Positions 52,295 through 60,873 of a DNA stretch of 64,000 nt are shown in pieces. The notes under the pieces are model-generated. The model saw only the letters and a program-made list of their open reading frames with translations, searched no databases and had not been told where the DNA came from. Position 1 is the stretch's first letter. The number at the start of each line of letters is the position of its first letter. The stretch covers positions 4,855,501 to 4,919,500 of the forward strand of contig NC_009485.1 in the NCBI RefSeq assembly GCF_000015165.1. The letters are read 5' to 3'. The stretch comes from Bradyrhizobium sp. BTAi1. Its GTDB lineage: Bacteria; Pseudomonadota; Alphaproteobacteria; Rhizobiales; Xanthobacteraceae. The position numbers and the translations under genes were made by a program.

Positions 52295-52681
52295 TCACGC
52301 ATTGAACCAGCCGCGAGCATCGCCAGTGAAGGAGTAGTACAGCCCGATGGTCGTGAGTGCGCAGGAGATGACCTCGATGCCGGCGTCGAGGGTCATGCCC
52401 TTCTGGCCGATGACCTGCACCAGCGACATGTCCGACAGCACCAGCGCGGCCAGGATCACCCAGCGCGGCCAGTTCTTGCGGCGCTGCGCCGCCAGATAGA
52501 CGAAATAGAACAGCAGCAGGATGATGGCGCCGTTGAGCACGGTCTGCGCCGTGATCATGTCCTCCGTCATGTCGAAGCTCGGCGTGCGATCGGACACGGC
52601 CACAGAAAGTGCATCCAGCATCAACGAGATGTAGAGCAGGACTTCGAACCACAACACGTTGCGCGGCACGCTCATTGTCAT
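52295..52681 (-). CDS. Hypothetical membrane protein
   Basis: 128-residue protein with four hydrophobic segments (VLWFEVLLYISLMLDALSVA, LNGAIILLLFYFVYLAAQ, WVILAALVLSDMSLVQVIG, VISCALTTIGLYYSF). Its start overlaps the era stop as ATGA, so it is translated with era. No family recognised; homologues are likely confined to Bradyrhizobium and relatives. Confidence 0.75.
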   Translation of the reverse strand: MTMSVPRNVLWFEVLLYISLMLDALSVAVSDRTPSFDMTEDMITAQTVLNGAIILLLFYFVYLAAQRRKNWPRWVILAALVLSDMSLVQVIGQKGMTLDAGIEVISCALTTIGLYYSFTGDARGWFNA

Positions 52682-53628
52682 TCCCTGGGGAACTCAAGCC
52701 CCATTTCCCGATAGCGATCGGGATCGTCGCCCCAGTTCTCACGGACCTTGACGAACAGGAAGAGATGCACCGGCACGCCGGTGATCTCGGCGATCTCCTT
52801 GCGCGACTGTGCGCCGATCGACTTGATCGTCGCGCCGCCCTTGCCGAGCACGATCTTGCGCTGGCTGTCGCGCTCCACGAAGATCGTCTGTTCGATCCGG
52901 ATCGAACCGTCCTTGCGCTCCGTCCAGCTGTCGGTCTCGACGGTGGATTGATACGGCAATTCCTGATGCAGATGCGAGTAGATCTTTTCGCGGGTGATCT
53001 CGGCCGCGAGGTGACGCATCGGCGCGTCCGACATCTGGTCCTCGGGATAATGGAACGGACCGGGCGGCACCATTGCCGCCAGCGCCTGCTTGAGATCGTC
53101 GACTCCATCGCCGGAGAGCGCCGAGATCATGAAGGTGCGCGCAAAGGGCAGCTTCTCATTGGCCGCCGCAACCAGCGCCAGCAGCTTCTCGCGCGGCACC
53201 AGATCGACCTTGTTGACCACCAGGATCTTCTGATGCGCGACCGCGGCCGCCTTGTCGATGATGGCCTGCGCCTCGTCGTCGAGACCCTTCTTGGCGTCGA
53301 GCAGCACGCAGACGAGATCGGCATCATGGGCGCCGCTCCAGGCCGTCGTCACCATGGCGCGATCGAGCCGGCGCTTCGGCGAGAAAATGCCGGGCGTGTC
53401 GACCAGAATGATCTGCGACGTTCCCTCGATCACGATGCCACGGATCAGCGCGCGCGTAGTCTGCACCTTGCGCGAGACGATCGTGACCTTGGAGCCCACC
53501 AACGCATTGACCAGCGTCGACTTGCCGACATTGGGGGCGCCGATCAGCGCGACGAATCCGCAGCGGGTCTCCGCCCCCGGCCCGGCGTGTTGCTCAGCCG
53601 TCATTGCTGCCGCCGCTGACGCCTTCAC
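52678..53628 (-). CDS. era: GTPase Era
   Basis: 316-residue Era, an essential GTPase in 16S rRNA maturation and 30S assembly. GTP motifs: G1 GAPNVGKST, G3 DTPG, G4 NKVD. The C-terminal KH domain includes ERDSQRKIVLGKGGATIKSI. The start is either ATG 53628 or ATG 53604 (MTAEQHAGP); the former overlaps rnc by 35 bp, the latter by 11 bp. Coupled downstream to a membrane-protein gene. Confidence 0.95.
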   Translation of the reverse strand: MKASAAAAMTAEQHAGPGAETRCGFVALIGAPNVGKSTLVNALVGSKVTIVSRKVQTTRALIRGIVIEGTSQIILVDTPGIFSPKRRLDRAMVTTAWSGAHDADLVCVLLDAKKGLDDEAQAIIDKAAAVAHQKILVVNKVDLVPREKLLALVAAANEKLPFARTFMISALSGDGVDDLKQALAAMVPPGPFHYPEDQMSDAPMRHLAAEITREKIYSHLHQELPYQSTVETDSWTERKDGSIRIEQTIFVERDSQRKIVLGKGGATIKSIGAQSRKEIAEITGVPVHLFLFVKVRENWGDDPDRYREMGLEFPRE

Positions 53629-54700
53629 GTTCGATCATGACGGATGCGGCCACCTTCTCCGCTGCACGTTTGGACCCGCCAACCCCTTCGGCCGACTCCA
53701 GGCCCGGCAGATCGACGGCGACCCGGAACTGCGGGTCGTGATGTGGACCGGTCCGCTCGACCTCGCGATACACCGGCGTCGGCAGGCCCTTGCCCTGGGC
53801 CCATTCCTGCAGCACCGTCTTGGGATCGCGCAAGGGACGCCGCGGCTTGTGCATGCGCTCCGTCCAGTTGCGCTCGACGAAACCGGCCGCGGCCGCATAA
53901 CCGCCGTCCAGGAAGATCGCGCCGATCACCGCCTCGCAGACATCCCCCAGCACCGACTTGCGCAGCCGCGCGCCCGCCCCTGCGCCGACGGCGCCGAGCT
54001 TGATGTCATCGAGCAGGCCGAGCGATTTGGCAACGTCGGCACAGCTTTCCTTGCGCACGAGATCGGCCAGCCGCTTCGACAATTCGCCCTCATCGGCGCT
54101 TGGAAACGACCGGTAGAGCATGTCGGAGACGATCAGGCCGAGCACGTGATCGCCGAGGAATTCAAGCCGCTGATAGCTGTCACCGCGCTTCTTGGACGAT
54201 TTCAGCGCCGAGACGTGGGTAACGGCGGTGCTGAGCAAGGACGGATCGGCAAAGTGATGCCCGATTCGCGCTTCGATCGCGGCATTGGCCGCCTTCTCGG
54301 CGGCCCTGGCGCCCTTGGTCGCGCTGGCGCCAGCACTCTTGGTGCCGCGACTGCCCTTGGCCTTGCTCCGCGGCTTGGCATCAGACTTCTCCGCAGGCGG
54401 TGCGTCAGGTCCGGCGTCTGTCTCCGCCTGGGCCTCGCTAGCGTCGGCGCCGCGGGACTCGGTCTTTGCCTCTGCCTTGTCGGACTTGGCCTCGACCTTG
54501 GCTTCAGGCTTGGTATCAGACTTGGTATCAGACTTGGCTTCAGATCTTCCGTCAGGCTTCGGTTCGGACTTTATCTCGGACTTGCTCTCCGATCTGGGCC
54601 GGGACACGGATTTCGCCGGCGAGTCCAGCGCAGCCGTGCCCGATTGCGGGCTCGGCGCGGCCGCCTGGGTGGTCTGGATCTCGGGTGAGTCGTCGATCAT
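53594..54700 (-). CDS. rnc: Ribonuclease III with long repetitive N-terminal extension
   Basis: 368 residues. Residues 140-368 are RNase III: endonuclease domain with YQRLEFLGDHVLGLIVSDML, GDVCEAVIGAIFLDGGYAAA and a dsRNA-binding domain ending GGSKRAAEKVAASVMI. Residues 1-139 are extra: a low-complexity region with tandem K-S-(D/E) and KPE units (SESKSEIKSEPKPDGRSEAK) and a basic/Ala stretch before the core. Typical RNase III is about 230 residues. Escherichia coli Glu38 appears here as Gln177. ATG 54700 overlaps the lepB stop as ATGA. Confidence 0.92.
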   Translation of the reverse strand: MIDDSPEIQTTQAAAPSPQSGTAALDSPAKSVSRPRSESKSEIKSEPKPDGRSEAKSDTKSDTKPEAKVEAKSDKAEAKTESRGADASEAQAETDAGPDAPPAEKSDAKPRSKAKGSRGTKSAGASATKGARAAEKAANAAIEARIGHHFADPSLLSTAVTHVSALKSSKKRGDSYQRLEFLGDHVLGLIVSDMLYRSFPSADEGELSKRLADLVRKESCADVAKSLGLLDDIKLGAVGAGAGARLRKSVLGDVCEAVIGAIFLDGGYAAAAGFVERNWTERMHKPRRPLRDPKTVLQEWAQGKGLPTPVYREVERTGPHHDPQFRVAVDLPGLESAEGVGGSKRAAEKVAASVMIEREGVSGGSNDG

Positions 54701-55458
54701 CGCACAATTTTGAAAATACGGTTCCAACGCACCGACACCGGCCAACGCCAGAAGGCCCAGGCATGCTCGCCTTCGGCGATGGAGAAAAAGATCAGCTGGG
54801 CGCGGCCGACAATGTTCTCGAACGGCACATAGCCCACCTGGGACAAGAAGCGGCTATCGGTCGAGTTATCGCGGTTGTCGCCCATCATGAAGAAGTGGCC
54901 GGGCGGCACGGTGTAGACATTGGTGTTGTCGACATAGCCATTGTCGACGCAATCCAGCGTCTCGTAGCTCACGCCGTTCGGCAGGGTTTCCTTCCAGCGT
55001 TTCACCCGCGCCGTGGAGTCCGGCTGCCCGCACGGATCCTCTCCGACGAAATCGCTGAGACGCTCGCGCTGCACCGGCTTGTCGTTGATGTAGAGCAGGC
55101 CCTCGCGGACCTGGATCCGATCGCCCGGCAAGCCGATCACGCGCTTGATGTAGTCGGTGGTGTCGTCCTTCGGCAGACGGAACACGACGATATCGCCCCG
55201 GCTCGGCTCGGAGCCGAAGATGCGGCCGGAAAACAGCGGCGGCGACAGCGGGATCGAGTAGTGGCTGTAGCCGTAGGAATATTTCGACACGAACAGATAA
55301 TCGCCGACCAGCAGCGTCGCCTTCATCGATCCCGACGGGATGTTGAAGGGCTGGAACAGGAAGGTGCGGATCACGAGCGCGATCAGGAGCGCATGAACGA
55401 CGACGCGAACGGTTTCGCCGACGCCGCTCTCAGTCTTGGTTCCGGAGGTCACGCTCAT
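54697..55458 (-). CDS. lepB: Signal peptidase I
   Basis: 253-residue membrane serine protease that cleaves secretory signal peptides. Catalytic Ser44 in IPSGSMKATLLVGDYLFVSK and Lys105 in DYIKRVIGLPGDRI; box E is FFMMGDNRDNSTDSR. The N-terminal membrane anchor is VRVVVHALLIALVIRTFLFQ. It heads the lepB-rnc-era group and is separated from acpS by 286 bp. Confidence 0.97.
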   Translation of the reverse strand: MSVTSGTKTESGVGETVRVVVHALLIALVIRTFLFQPFNIPSGSMKATLLVGDYLFVSKYSYGYSHYSIPLSPPLFSGRIFGSEPSRGDIVVFRLPKDDTTDYIKRVIGLPGDRIQVREGLLYINDKPVQRERLSDFVGEDPCGQPDSTARVKRWKETLPNGVSYETLDCVDNGYVDNTNVYTVPPGHFFMMGDNRDNSTDSRFLSQVGYVPFENIVGRAQLIFFSIAEGEHAWAFWRWPVSVRWNRIFKIVR

Positions 55459-55744
55459 CGCTCTTTCACTGTCCCTTGGCGAATGGTCCGACGATTCGCC
55501 AGCCGTTGCAGAACACCCTCCTCCCCGCGAACAACGCTTCGTGCCGCGGTTTGAGGGAGTCTGGCCTGATTCTGGTGGTAAAGGCCAATTCCGGTATGAC
55601 CCAGAATCCGCCCCTGATGCTGCCGGTTCAATTCCAGCGGGTTTTAGACGACTGTTCCGGCCCGCGCAATCAAGGGCCGCATCAAAACTCCATAACGTAC
55701 TGGAATCGATTGCATTTTTGTTTTTCCGACAAAGCCGGGACGGC

Positions 55745-56164
55745 TCAGGAGGTGGCCAGGCTCACCGCCGAAATGATGACAAAGGCCTGCGCCAGCGGCC
55801 AATCGTCGGTGATCGACAGGTCGATGCGGGCGTCATGGCCCGCCGGGGTCAGCGCCTTCAGCCGCTCCGCCGCGCCGCCCGTGAGCTGCATCGTTGGCCG
55901 GCCTCCGGGCAAATTGACCACGCCCATGTCGCGCCACCACACCCCGTGCCGGATGCCGGTGCCGAGCGCCTTGGAGCAGGCCTCCTTGGCGGCGAATCGC
56001 TTGGCATAGGTGGCGACCACCATCTTCTCGTTCTTGGCACGCCGCTCGGCCTTGGCGCGCTCGGCCTCGGTGAAGATACGGTTCAAGAACCGATCGCCAT
56101 GGCGCTCGATGACCTCGGCCACGCGGCGGATGTCGATGAGGTCGGAGCCGATGCCGATGATCAT
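55745..56164 (-). CDS. acpS: Holo-[acyl-carrier-protein] synthase
   Basis: 139-residue phosphopantetheinyl transferase activating ACP. Motifs: MIIGIGSDLIDIRRVAEVIE (Mg-binding Asp) and KRFAAKEACSKALGTG. ATG 56164 overlaps the pdxJ stop as ATGA; the longer frame to 56389 shadows pdxJ. The pdxJ-acpS pair is common in proteobacteria. Confidence 0.95.
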   Translation of the reverse strand: MIIGIGSDLIDIRRVAEVIERHGDRFLNRIFTEAERAKAERRAKNEKMVVATYAKRFAAKEACSKALGTGIRHGVWWRDMGVVNLPGGRPTMQLTGGAAERLKALTPAGHDARIDLSITDDWPLAQAFVIISAVSLATS

Positions 56165-56934
56165 GCCGCCCGGCTCCGGCCGCGATCCATCGCCACGCGC
56201 ATGGACCGCACCGATTGGGGCAAGCCGACGAACAGCGCCTCCCCCATCATGAAGTAACCGATGTTGAGCTCGACGATTTCCGGCAAAGCCGCGATCTGCT
56301 CGGCGGTCGTATAATCGAGCCCGTGGCCGGCATGGACCTCGAGGCCGGCGGAATAGGCCAACCGGGCGCCGGCGACGATTCGCTCCCATTCGGTGGCAGC
56401 CTTGTCGTGATGGCCGTCGGCGATGGCATCACACCAGCCGCCGGTGTGGATCTCGATCACCGGCGCGCGCAGGCGCGCTGCCATCTCGATCTGCGCAGGA
56501 TCGGCGGCGATGAACAGCGAGACACGGATGCCGGCATCGTTCAGCCGGGCGATCGCGGGCGCCAGGGCATTGTGCTGGCCGACCACGTCGAGGCCTCCCT
56601 CGGTGGTCAGTTCCTCGCGCCGCTCCGGCACCAGGCAGCAGGCATGCGGGCGGGTTGCAAGCGCGATCCGCACCATCTCGTCGGTCGCGGCCATCTCGAA
56701 ATTCAGCGGCTTGGCGATTTCCGCTTTCAGGCGCGCCATGTCGTCGTCGCGGATATGCCGCCGATCCTCGCGCAAATGGGCGGTGATGCCGTCAGCACCG
56801 GCCTCGATGGCCAGCAGCGCGGCGCGCACCGGATCCGGACTGCGGCCGCCGCGGGCATTTCGCAACGTCGCCACGTGGTCGACATTGACGCCGAGGCGCA
56901 GCTTCGGAGGATGTGGCTTCGCAGGATCTGACAT
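56161..56934 (-). CDS. pdxJ: Pyridoxine 5'-phosphate synthase
   Basis: 257-residue TIM-barrel enzyme that makes PNP from 1-deoxyxylulose 5-phosphate and aminoacetone phosphate, the last step of DXP-dependent vitamin B6 synthesis. Signatures: LRLGVNVDHVATLRNARGG, GADGITAHLREDRRHI, ACCLVPERREELTTEGGLD and EVHAGHGLDYTTAEQIAAL. Coupled to acpS by ATGA. An 81-bp gap separates it from rsh. Confidence 0.97.
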   Translation of the reverse strand: MSDPAKPHPPKLRLGVNVDHVATLRNARGGRSPDPVRAALLAIEAGADGITAHLREDRRHIRDDDMARLKAEIAKPLNFEMAATDEMVRIALATRPHACCLVPERREELTTEGGLDVVGQHNALAPAIARLNDAGIRVSLFIAADPAQIEMAARLRAPVIEIHTGGWCDAIADGHHDKAATEWERIVAGARLAYSAGLEVHAGHGLDYTTAEQIAALPEIVELNIGYFMMGEALFVGLPQSVRSMRVAMDRGRSRAA

Positions 56935-57015
56935 GGACCGGCTCGCAGAACTCTCGGTAGGAATACGGCTTGTTTAGCGCATCACGAGCCAGAACGCCGC
57001 CACCAAACCCGCAGA

Positions 57016-59310
57016 TTAGCCATTCACGCGGTCGACCCTGGCGACGATGGTTTTCGCGCGGAGCTGGTTGATGATCGCCGAGAGATGCTTGAGGTCGTAG
57101 ACTTCGAGATCGATCGTCAGCTCGGTGAAATCGGGCGAGCGGCGGCTCATGCTGATATTGTCGATATTGCCGTCATGCTCGGCGATCACGGTCGCGACCT
57201 GGGCGAGGCTGCCGGGCTCGTTGACGTTCTCCACCCGGATCCGCGCCGGGAAGCGTTGCGGGGTGGTCTCGTCGACATCCCAGCGCACGTCGAGCCAGCG
57301 CTCCGGCTCCTCCTCGAAATCCTTCAGGGCCGGCGACTGGATCGGATAGATCGTGATCCCCTCGCCCGGCGTCACAATGCCGACGATGCGGTCGCCGGGA
57401 ACGGCGCCGCCATTGGGCGCGAACTTCACCGGCAGGCCTGAATTGAGGCCACTGATCGGGATCGCGAAAGCCCCGCGCGCGGGCTCGGCCGTCGGCGCCG
57501 CAGCAGCCTTGGCAGCCGCAGCGGCTGTCTTCTTGCTGCCATAGCGCACGATCCGCTCTTCCTTATAGTCGGGATACATCGCGCGGGCGACGTCGGAGGC
57601 CTTGATCTCGCCGCGGCCGACCGCCGCCATCACGTCCTCGATCGAGGCCCGCGCGAGGCGCGGCAAGGCGCCCTTGAGCTTGTCATCGGCATAATCGAGC
57701 TTGGTGCGCTCGAACAGGCGTTCGACGATGCGCCGGCCAAGCCCGGCATATTGATCGCGCACCGCCGTGCGGGTGGCGCGGCGGATCGCAGCTCTCGCCT
57801 TGCCGGTGACCGCGAGCGTCTCCCAGGCCGAAGGCGGCGCGGATTGAGCATCCGATGTCAGCACCTCCACCTCGTCGCCGTTCTGCAATTCCGACGAGAG
57901 TGCGGCGAACTTGCCATTGATCTTGCAGCCGACGGCGCTGTTGCCGACATCGGTATGCACGGCATAGGCGAAGTCGATCACATTTGCGTGGCGCGGCAGC
58001 GCGATCAACTTCCCCTTCGGCGTGAAGCAGAACACCTGGTCGTGGAAGAGTTCGAGCTTGGTATGCTCGAGAAACTCCTCGGGGTTGGCGCTCTCCGACA
58101 GGATTCCGATGGTGTGACGGAGCCAAGCGAACGCATTCGATTCGCGCTTGAGCAGCTCGGTGGGCGAGCCGATATCGTCCTTGTAGAAGGCGTGAGCGGC
58201 GATCCCGAGCTCGGCGATCTGGTCCATCTCCTCGGTGCGGATCTGGAGCTCGACGCGCTGCTTGCCGGGTCCGATCACAGTCGTGTGTATCGAGCGATAA
58301 TCGTTCTGCTTGGGCGTCGAGATGTAATCCTTGAAGCGCCCTGGAACGACCGGCCATGTCGTGTGCACGATGCCGAGCGCACGATAGCAGGACTCGAGGT
58401 CCGGCATGATGACCCGGAAGCCGAAGATGTCCGACAGCTGCTCGAAGCCGATGGATTTGCGCTCCATCTTGGTCCAGATCGAGAATGGCCGCTTGCGACG
58501 ACCAAAAACCCGCGCCGTCAGGCCGTGATCGCGAAACTTCCGCGCGAGCTGGCTTTCGATCTCGCCGATCAGGTTCCGGTTGCGCTCCGCGAGCGCGTCG
58601 AGCCGCTGCATGACGACGTCATAGGCTTGCGGGTCGAGCGTCCGGAACGAGAGATCCTCGAGTTCCTCGCGCATCTCCTGCATGCCCATGCGCCCGGCGA
58701 GCGGCGCATAGATGTCGAGTGTCTCCTCGGCGATGCGCCGCCGCGAGGCTTCCGGCACGAATTCCAGCGTGCGCATGTTGTGCAAACGATCGGCAAGCTT
58801 GACGAGCAGCACACGCACGTCGTCGGCGATCGCCAGCAGCAGCTTGCGCAGGTTCTCGGCCTGCTTGGCCTCGCGCGAGACGAGCTCGAGCCGCTTCAGC
58901 TTGGTCAGACCTTCGACCAGCGCGCCGATCTCGGGCCCGAACAGGCGATCGATCTCGGCGCGGGTGGCCTCGGTGTCCTCGATCGTGTCGTGAAGCAGCG
59001 CGGCCACGATGGTGGCGTCATCGAGCTTGAGGTCGGTCAGAATGGCCGCGACTTCGAGCGGATGGGTGAAATACGGATCGCCCGAGGCCCGGGTCTGCGA
59101 GCCGTGCGCCTTCATCGCATAGACATAGGCGCGGTTGAGCAGATCCTCGTTAGTATCGGGATTGTAGGAGCGGACCCGTTCGACGAGGTCATACTGCCGC
59201 ATCATGCGGGAGCGCGGCTTCTGGGGCCGAGGCCGCTCAGCCGTCGGGGCCGCCACAGATGATTCGGCTGCGGCCTGCATTTGCGGAGGCGTGTGGCGAG
59301 AGACCGCCAT
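57016..59310 (-). CDS. rsh: Bifunctional (p)ppGpp synthetase/hydrolase (RelA/SpoT homologue)
   Basis: 764-residue long RSH. The HD hydrolase domain (about 60-200) has ASGDPYFTHPLEVAAIL, LLHDTIEDT and KLADRLHNMRTLEF; the synthetase domain has RRKRPFSIWTKMERKSI, FGFRVIMPDLES and QNDYRSIHTTVIGP; then TGS (VFCFTPKGKLIALPRHANV) and a C-terminal ACT domain. Both catalytic halves look intact, so it makes and degrades (p)ppGpp in the stringent response. The first 36 residues are low complexity; the internal start at MMRQYDLVE is also possible. rpoZ lies just upstream. Confidence 0.96.
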   Translation of the reverse strand: MAVSRHTPPQMQAAAESSVAAPTAERPRPQKPRSRMMRQYDLVERVRSYNPDTNEDLLNRAYVYAMKAHGSQTRASGDPYFTHPLEVAAILTDLKLDDATIVAALLHDTIEDTEATRAEIDRLFGPEIGALVEGLTKLKRLELVSREAKQAENLRKLLLAIADDVRVLLVKLADRLHNMRTLEFVPEASRRRIAEETLDIYAPLAGRMGMQEMREELEDLSFRTLDPQAYDVVMQRLDALAERNRNLIGEIESQLARKFRDHGLTARVFGRRKRPFSIWTKMERKSIGFEQLSDIFGFRVIMPDLESCYRALGIVHTTWPVVPGRFKDYISTPKQNDYRSIHTTVIGPGKQRVELQIRTEEMDQIAELGIAAHAFYKDDIGSPTELLKRESNAFAWLRHTIGILSESANPEEFLEHTKLELFHDQVFCFTPKGKLIALPRHANVIDFAYAVHTDVGNSAVGCKINGKFAALSSELQNGDEVEVLTSDAQSAPPSAWETLAVTGKARAAIRRATRTAVRDQYAGLGRRIVERLFERTKLDYADDKLKGALPRLARASIEDVMAAVGRGEIKASDVARAMYPDYKEERIVRYGSKKTAAAAAKAAAAPTAEPARGAFAIPISGLNSGLPVKFAPNGGAVPGDRIVGIVTPGEGITIYPIQSPALKDFEEEPERWLDVRWDVDETTPQRFPARIRVENVNEPGSLAQVATVIAEHDGNIDNISMSRRSPDFTELTIDLEVYDLKHLSAIINQLRAKTIVARVDRVNG

Positions 59311-59405
59311 GAAAATTGTCTAAACCTTTACCGTCAGTGCCTGATTCGGCGACGCCGATGCCGCCCGATGCCCCTATGGTAATCACGGAATCCCGATCAA
59401 ATGCA

Positions 59406-59430
59406 AAGGCCCGGACGCGATCCGGGCCTT
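59406..59430. terminator. Terminator hairpin after rpoZ
   Basis: Perfect 10-bp stem aaggcccgga / tccgggcctt around the loop cgcga, between rpoZ (ends 59473) and rsh (starts 59310). The T-tail on the minus strand is short (ttt), so it is probably a partial terminator or an attenuation point before rsh. Confidence 0.7.
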
Positions 59431-59472
59431 CACATTCTCACAAGTTAATCCGAGAGGACGATGGCGGGATCG

Positions 59473-59865
59473 TCACTCGTCCTCTTCCGGCTGCTCTTCC
59501 GGCGGGGCGAGGCCCTCGAGCCCCTTGAGGAGCTCTTCCTCGGTCATCCGCTCGACCGCGACCTCGGTGTCGTCGGCATCGACGCTGGCGCCGGCCGAAC
59601 CGATCAGCGGCACCGTATCGGGCTCCGGCTCATCGACTTCGACAAACTTCTGCAGCGAATGCACCAGCTCTTCCTTCAAGTCTTCGGGAGAAATGGTAGA
59701 ATCCGCAATCTCCCGGAGTGCCACAACGGGATTCTTGTCGTTATCTCTGTCAATTGTAAGTTGTGAGCCCGACGAGATCATACGGGCGCGATGCGCGGCC
59801 AGGAGGACCAGGTCGAACCGATTGTCCACTTTATCAATACAATCTTCAACGGTGACGCGCGCCAT
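59473..59865 (-). CDS. rpoZ: RNA polymerase omega subunit
   Basis: 130-residue omega subunit, assembling beta' in RNA polymerase. Conserved core at the N-terminus: MARVTVEDCIDKVDNRFDLV, LLAAHRARMISSGSQLTI and KNPVVALREIADSTI. The C-terminal 60 residues are acidic (EVDEPEPDTVPLIGSAG ... EEQPEEDE), longer than the 91-residue Escherichia coli protein. rpoZ-rsh linkage recalls rpoZ-spoT in enterobacteria, which fits because ppGpp binds at the omega/beta' interface. Confidence 0.96.
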   Translation of the reverse strand: MARVTVEDCIDKVDNRFDLVLLAAHRARMISSGSQLTIDRDNDKNPVVALREIADSTISPEDLKEELVHSLQKFVEVDEPEPDTVPLIGSAGASVDADDTEVAVERMTEEELLKGLEGLAPPEEQPEEDE

Positions 59866-60219
59866 TGATTGTCGCTCCGGTCGTTTGTGTGCTTAATATG
59901 CTGATTATGCTGGGCTAGTTATAGAGCCTGACGGGTTTTCGCAAGGCCAATCTGGTGGTCAGGCTTCGGTAAGGGGCAAGGAGTAAGGATTCCGCAACCT
60001 TGGCTGGCAGTCCGCCCGGATCTGCCTCGTGCGCACTTTGGACAAGAAAACGCTTCATTGCGTCGTCATTAGTGCGCCTTTGTTGCCCATATCACTCCAG
60101 TTTGCGGTAGCCTCACACCAGACGGGCGGCTTCGACGCCTTGGCAGTATCTTGAGATGGAATGCGCGGCCGGCCTGAGTCGCGCCAAAAAACAGAAGCTA
60201 ACTCAACGCGAGACACTGA
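59866..60219. other. Divergent region rpoZ / NYN gene
   Basis: 354 bp. On the minus strand a TTGCGA-N15-TATAAC pair (59918-59944) could be the rpoZ promoter, though its spacer is short. No coding frame or RNA gene is convincing. The plus-strand NYN gene has only a weak ribosome-binding site. Confidence 0.35.
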
Positions 60220-60873
60220 ATGTCATCTTCGACCAACAAGATTGCGCTCTTCATTGACGGCGCCAACCTATACGCCACGGCCAAGACGCTCGGATTCGAT
60301 ATCGACTACAAGCGCCTCCTCAAGGAATTCCAGAGCCGCGGCACCCTGCTGCGCGCGTTCTATTACACGGCGATCATCGAAGATCAGGAGTACTCGTCGA
60401 TTCGGCCTCTGATCGACTGGCTCGACTACAACGGGTACACGGTGGTCACCAAGGCCACCAAGGAATTCATCGACGCCAGCGGCCGGCGCAAGGTGAAGGG
60501 CAATATGGACATCGAGCTCGCCGTCGATGCCATGGAACTCGCCGAGCACATCGACCAGATGGTGCTGTTTTCCGGTGACGGCGACTTCCGCTCCCTGGTC
60601 GAGGCGATGCAGCGGCGCGGCGTTCGCGTCACCGTGATCTCCACCATTTCGAGCCAGCCGCCGATGATCGCCGACGAGCTGCGCCGCCAGGCCGATGTGT
60701 TCACCGATCTCGTCGAGCTGCAGTCCAAGCTCGGCCGCGATCCGTCGGAACGCCCGGCGCCGCGCGAGCCGCGCCACCATTCTCCGCAGTTCCTGCAGCG
60801 CTCGACCACCCCGGCCACCCGCAGCACCACGACCACCGCCGCCACGACCCCTGATGACGACTTCGACGACTAG
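60220..60873 (+). CDS. NYN-domain protein (LabA/DUF88 family)
   Basis: 217-residue PIN-like NYN protein. The acidic active-site residues are visible: Asp13 in IALFIDGANLYATAKT, Asp97 in KGNMDIELAVDAMELA, and Asp120/Asp122 in VLFSGDGDFRSLVEAM. This is the LabA-like group, predicted metal-dependent RNases. The C-terminal 40 residues are Pro/Thr/Arg low complexity ending DDDFDD. The last 20 bp overlap the start of the uracil-DNA glycosylase gene, so the two are co-translated. Confidence 0.9.
   Translation: MSSSTNKIALFIDGANLYATAKTLGFDIDYKRLLKEFQSRGTLLRAFYYTAIIEDQEYSSIRPLIDWLDYNGYTVVTKATKEFIDASGRRKVKGNMDIELAVDAMELAEHIDQMVLFSGDGDFRSLVEAMQRRGVRVTVISTISSQPPMIADELRRQADVFTDLVELQSKLGRDPSERPAPREPRHHSPQFLQRSTTPATRSTTTTAATTPDDDFDD

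Noticed and set aside
57751..59262. 503-codon frame opposite rsh
   Set aside because: Antisense to a highly conserved enzyme; no motif of its own.
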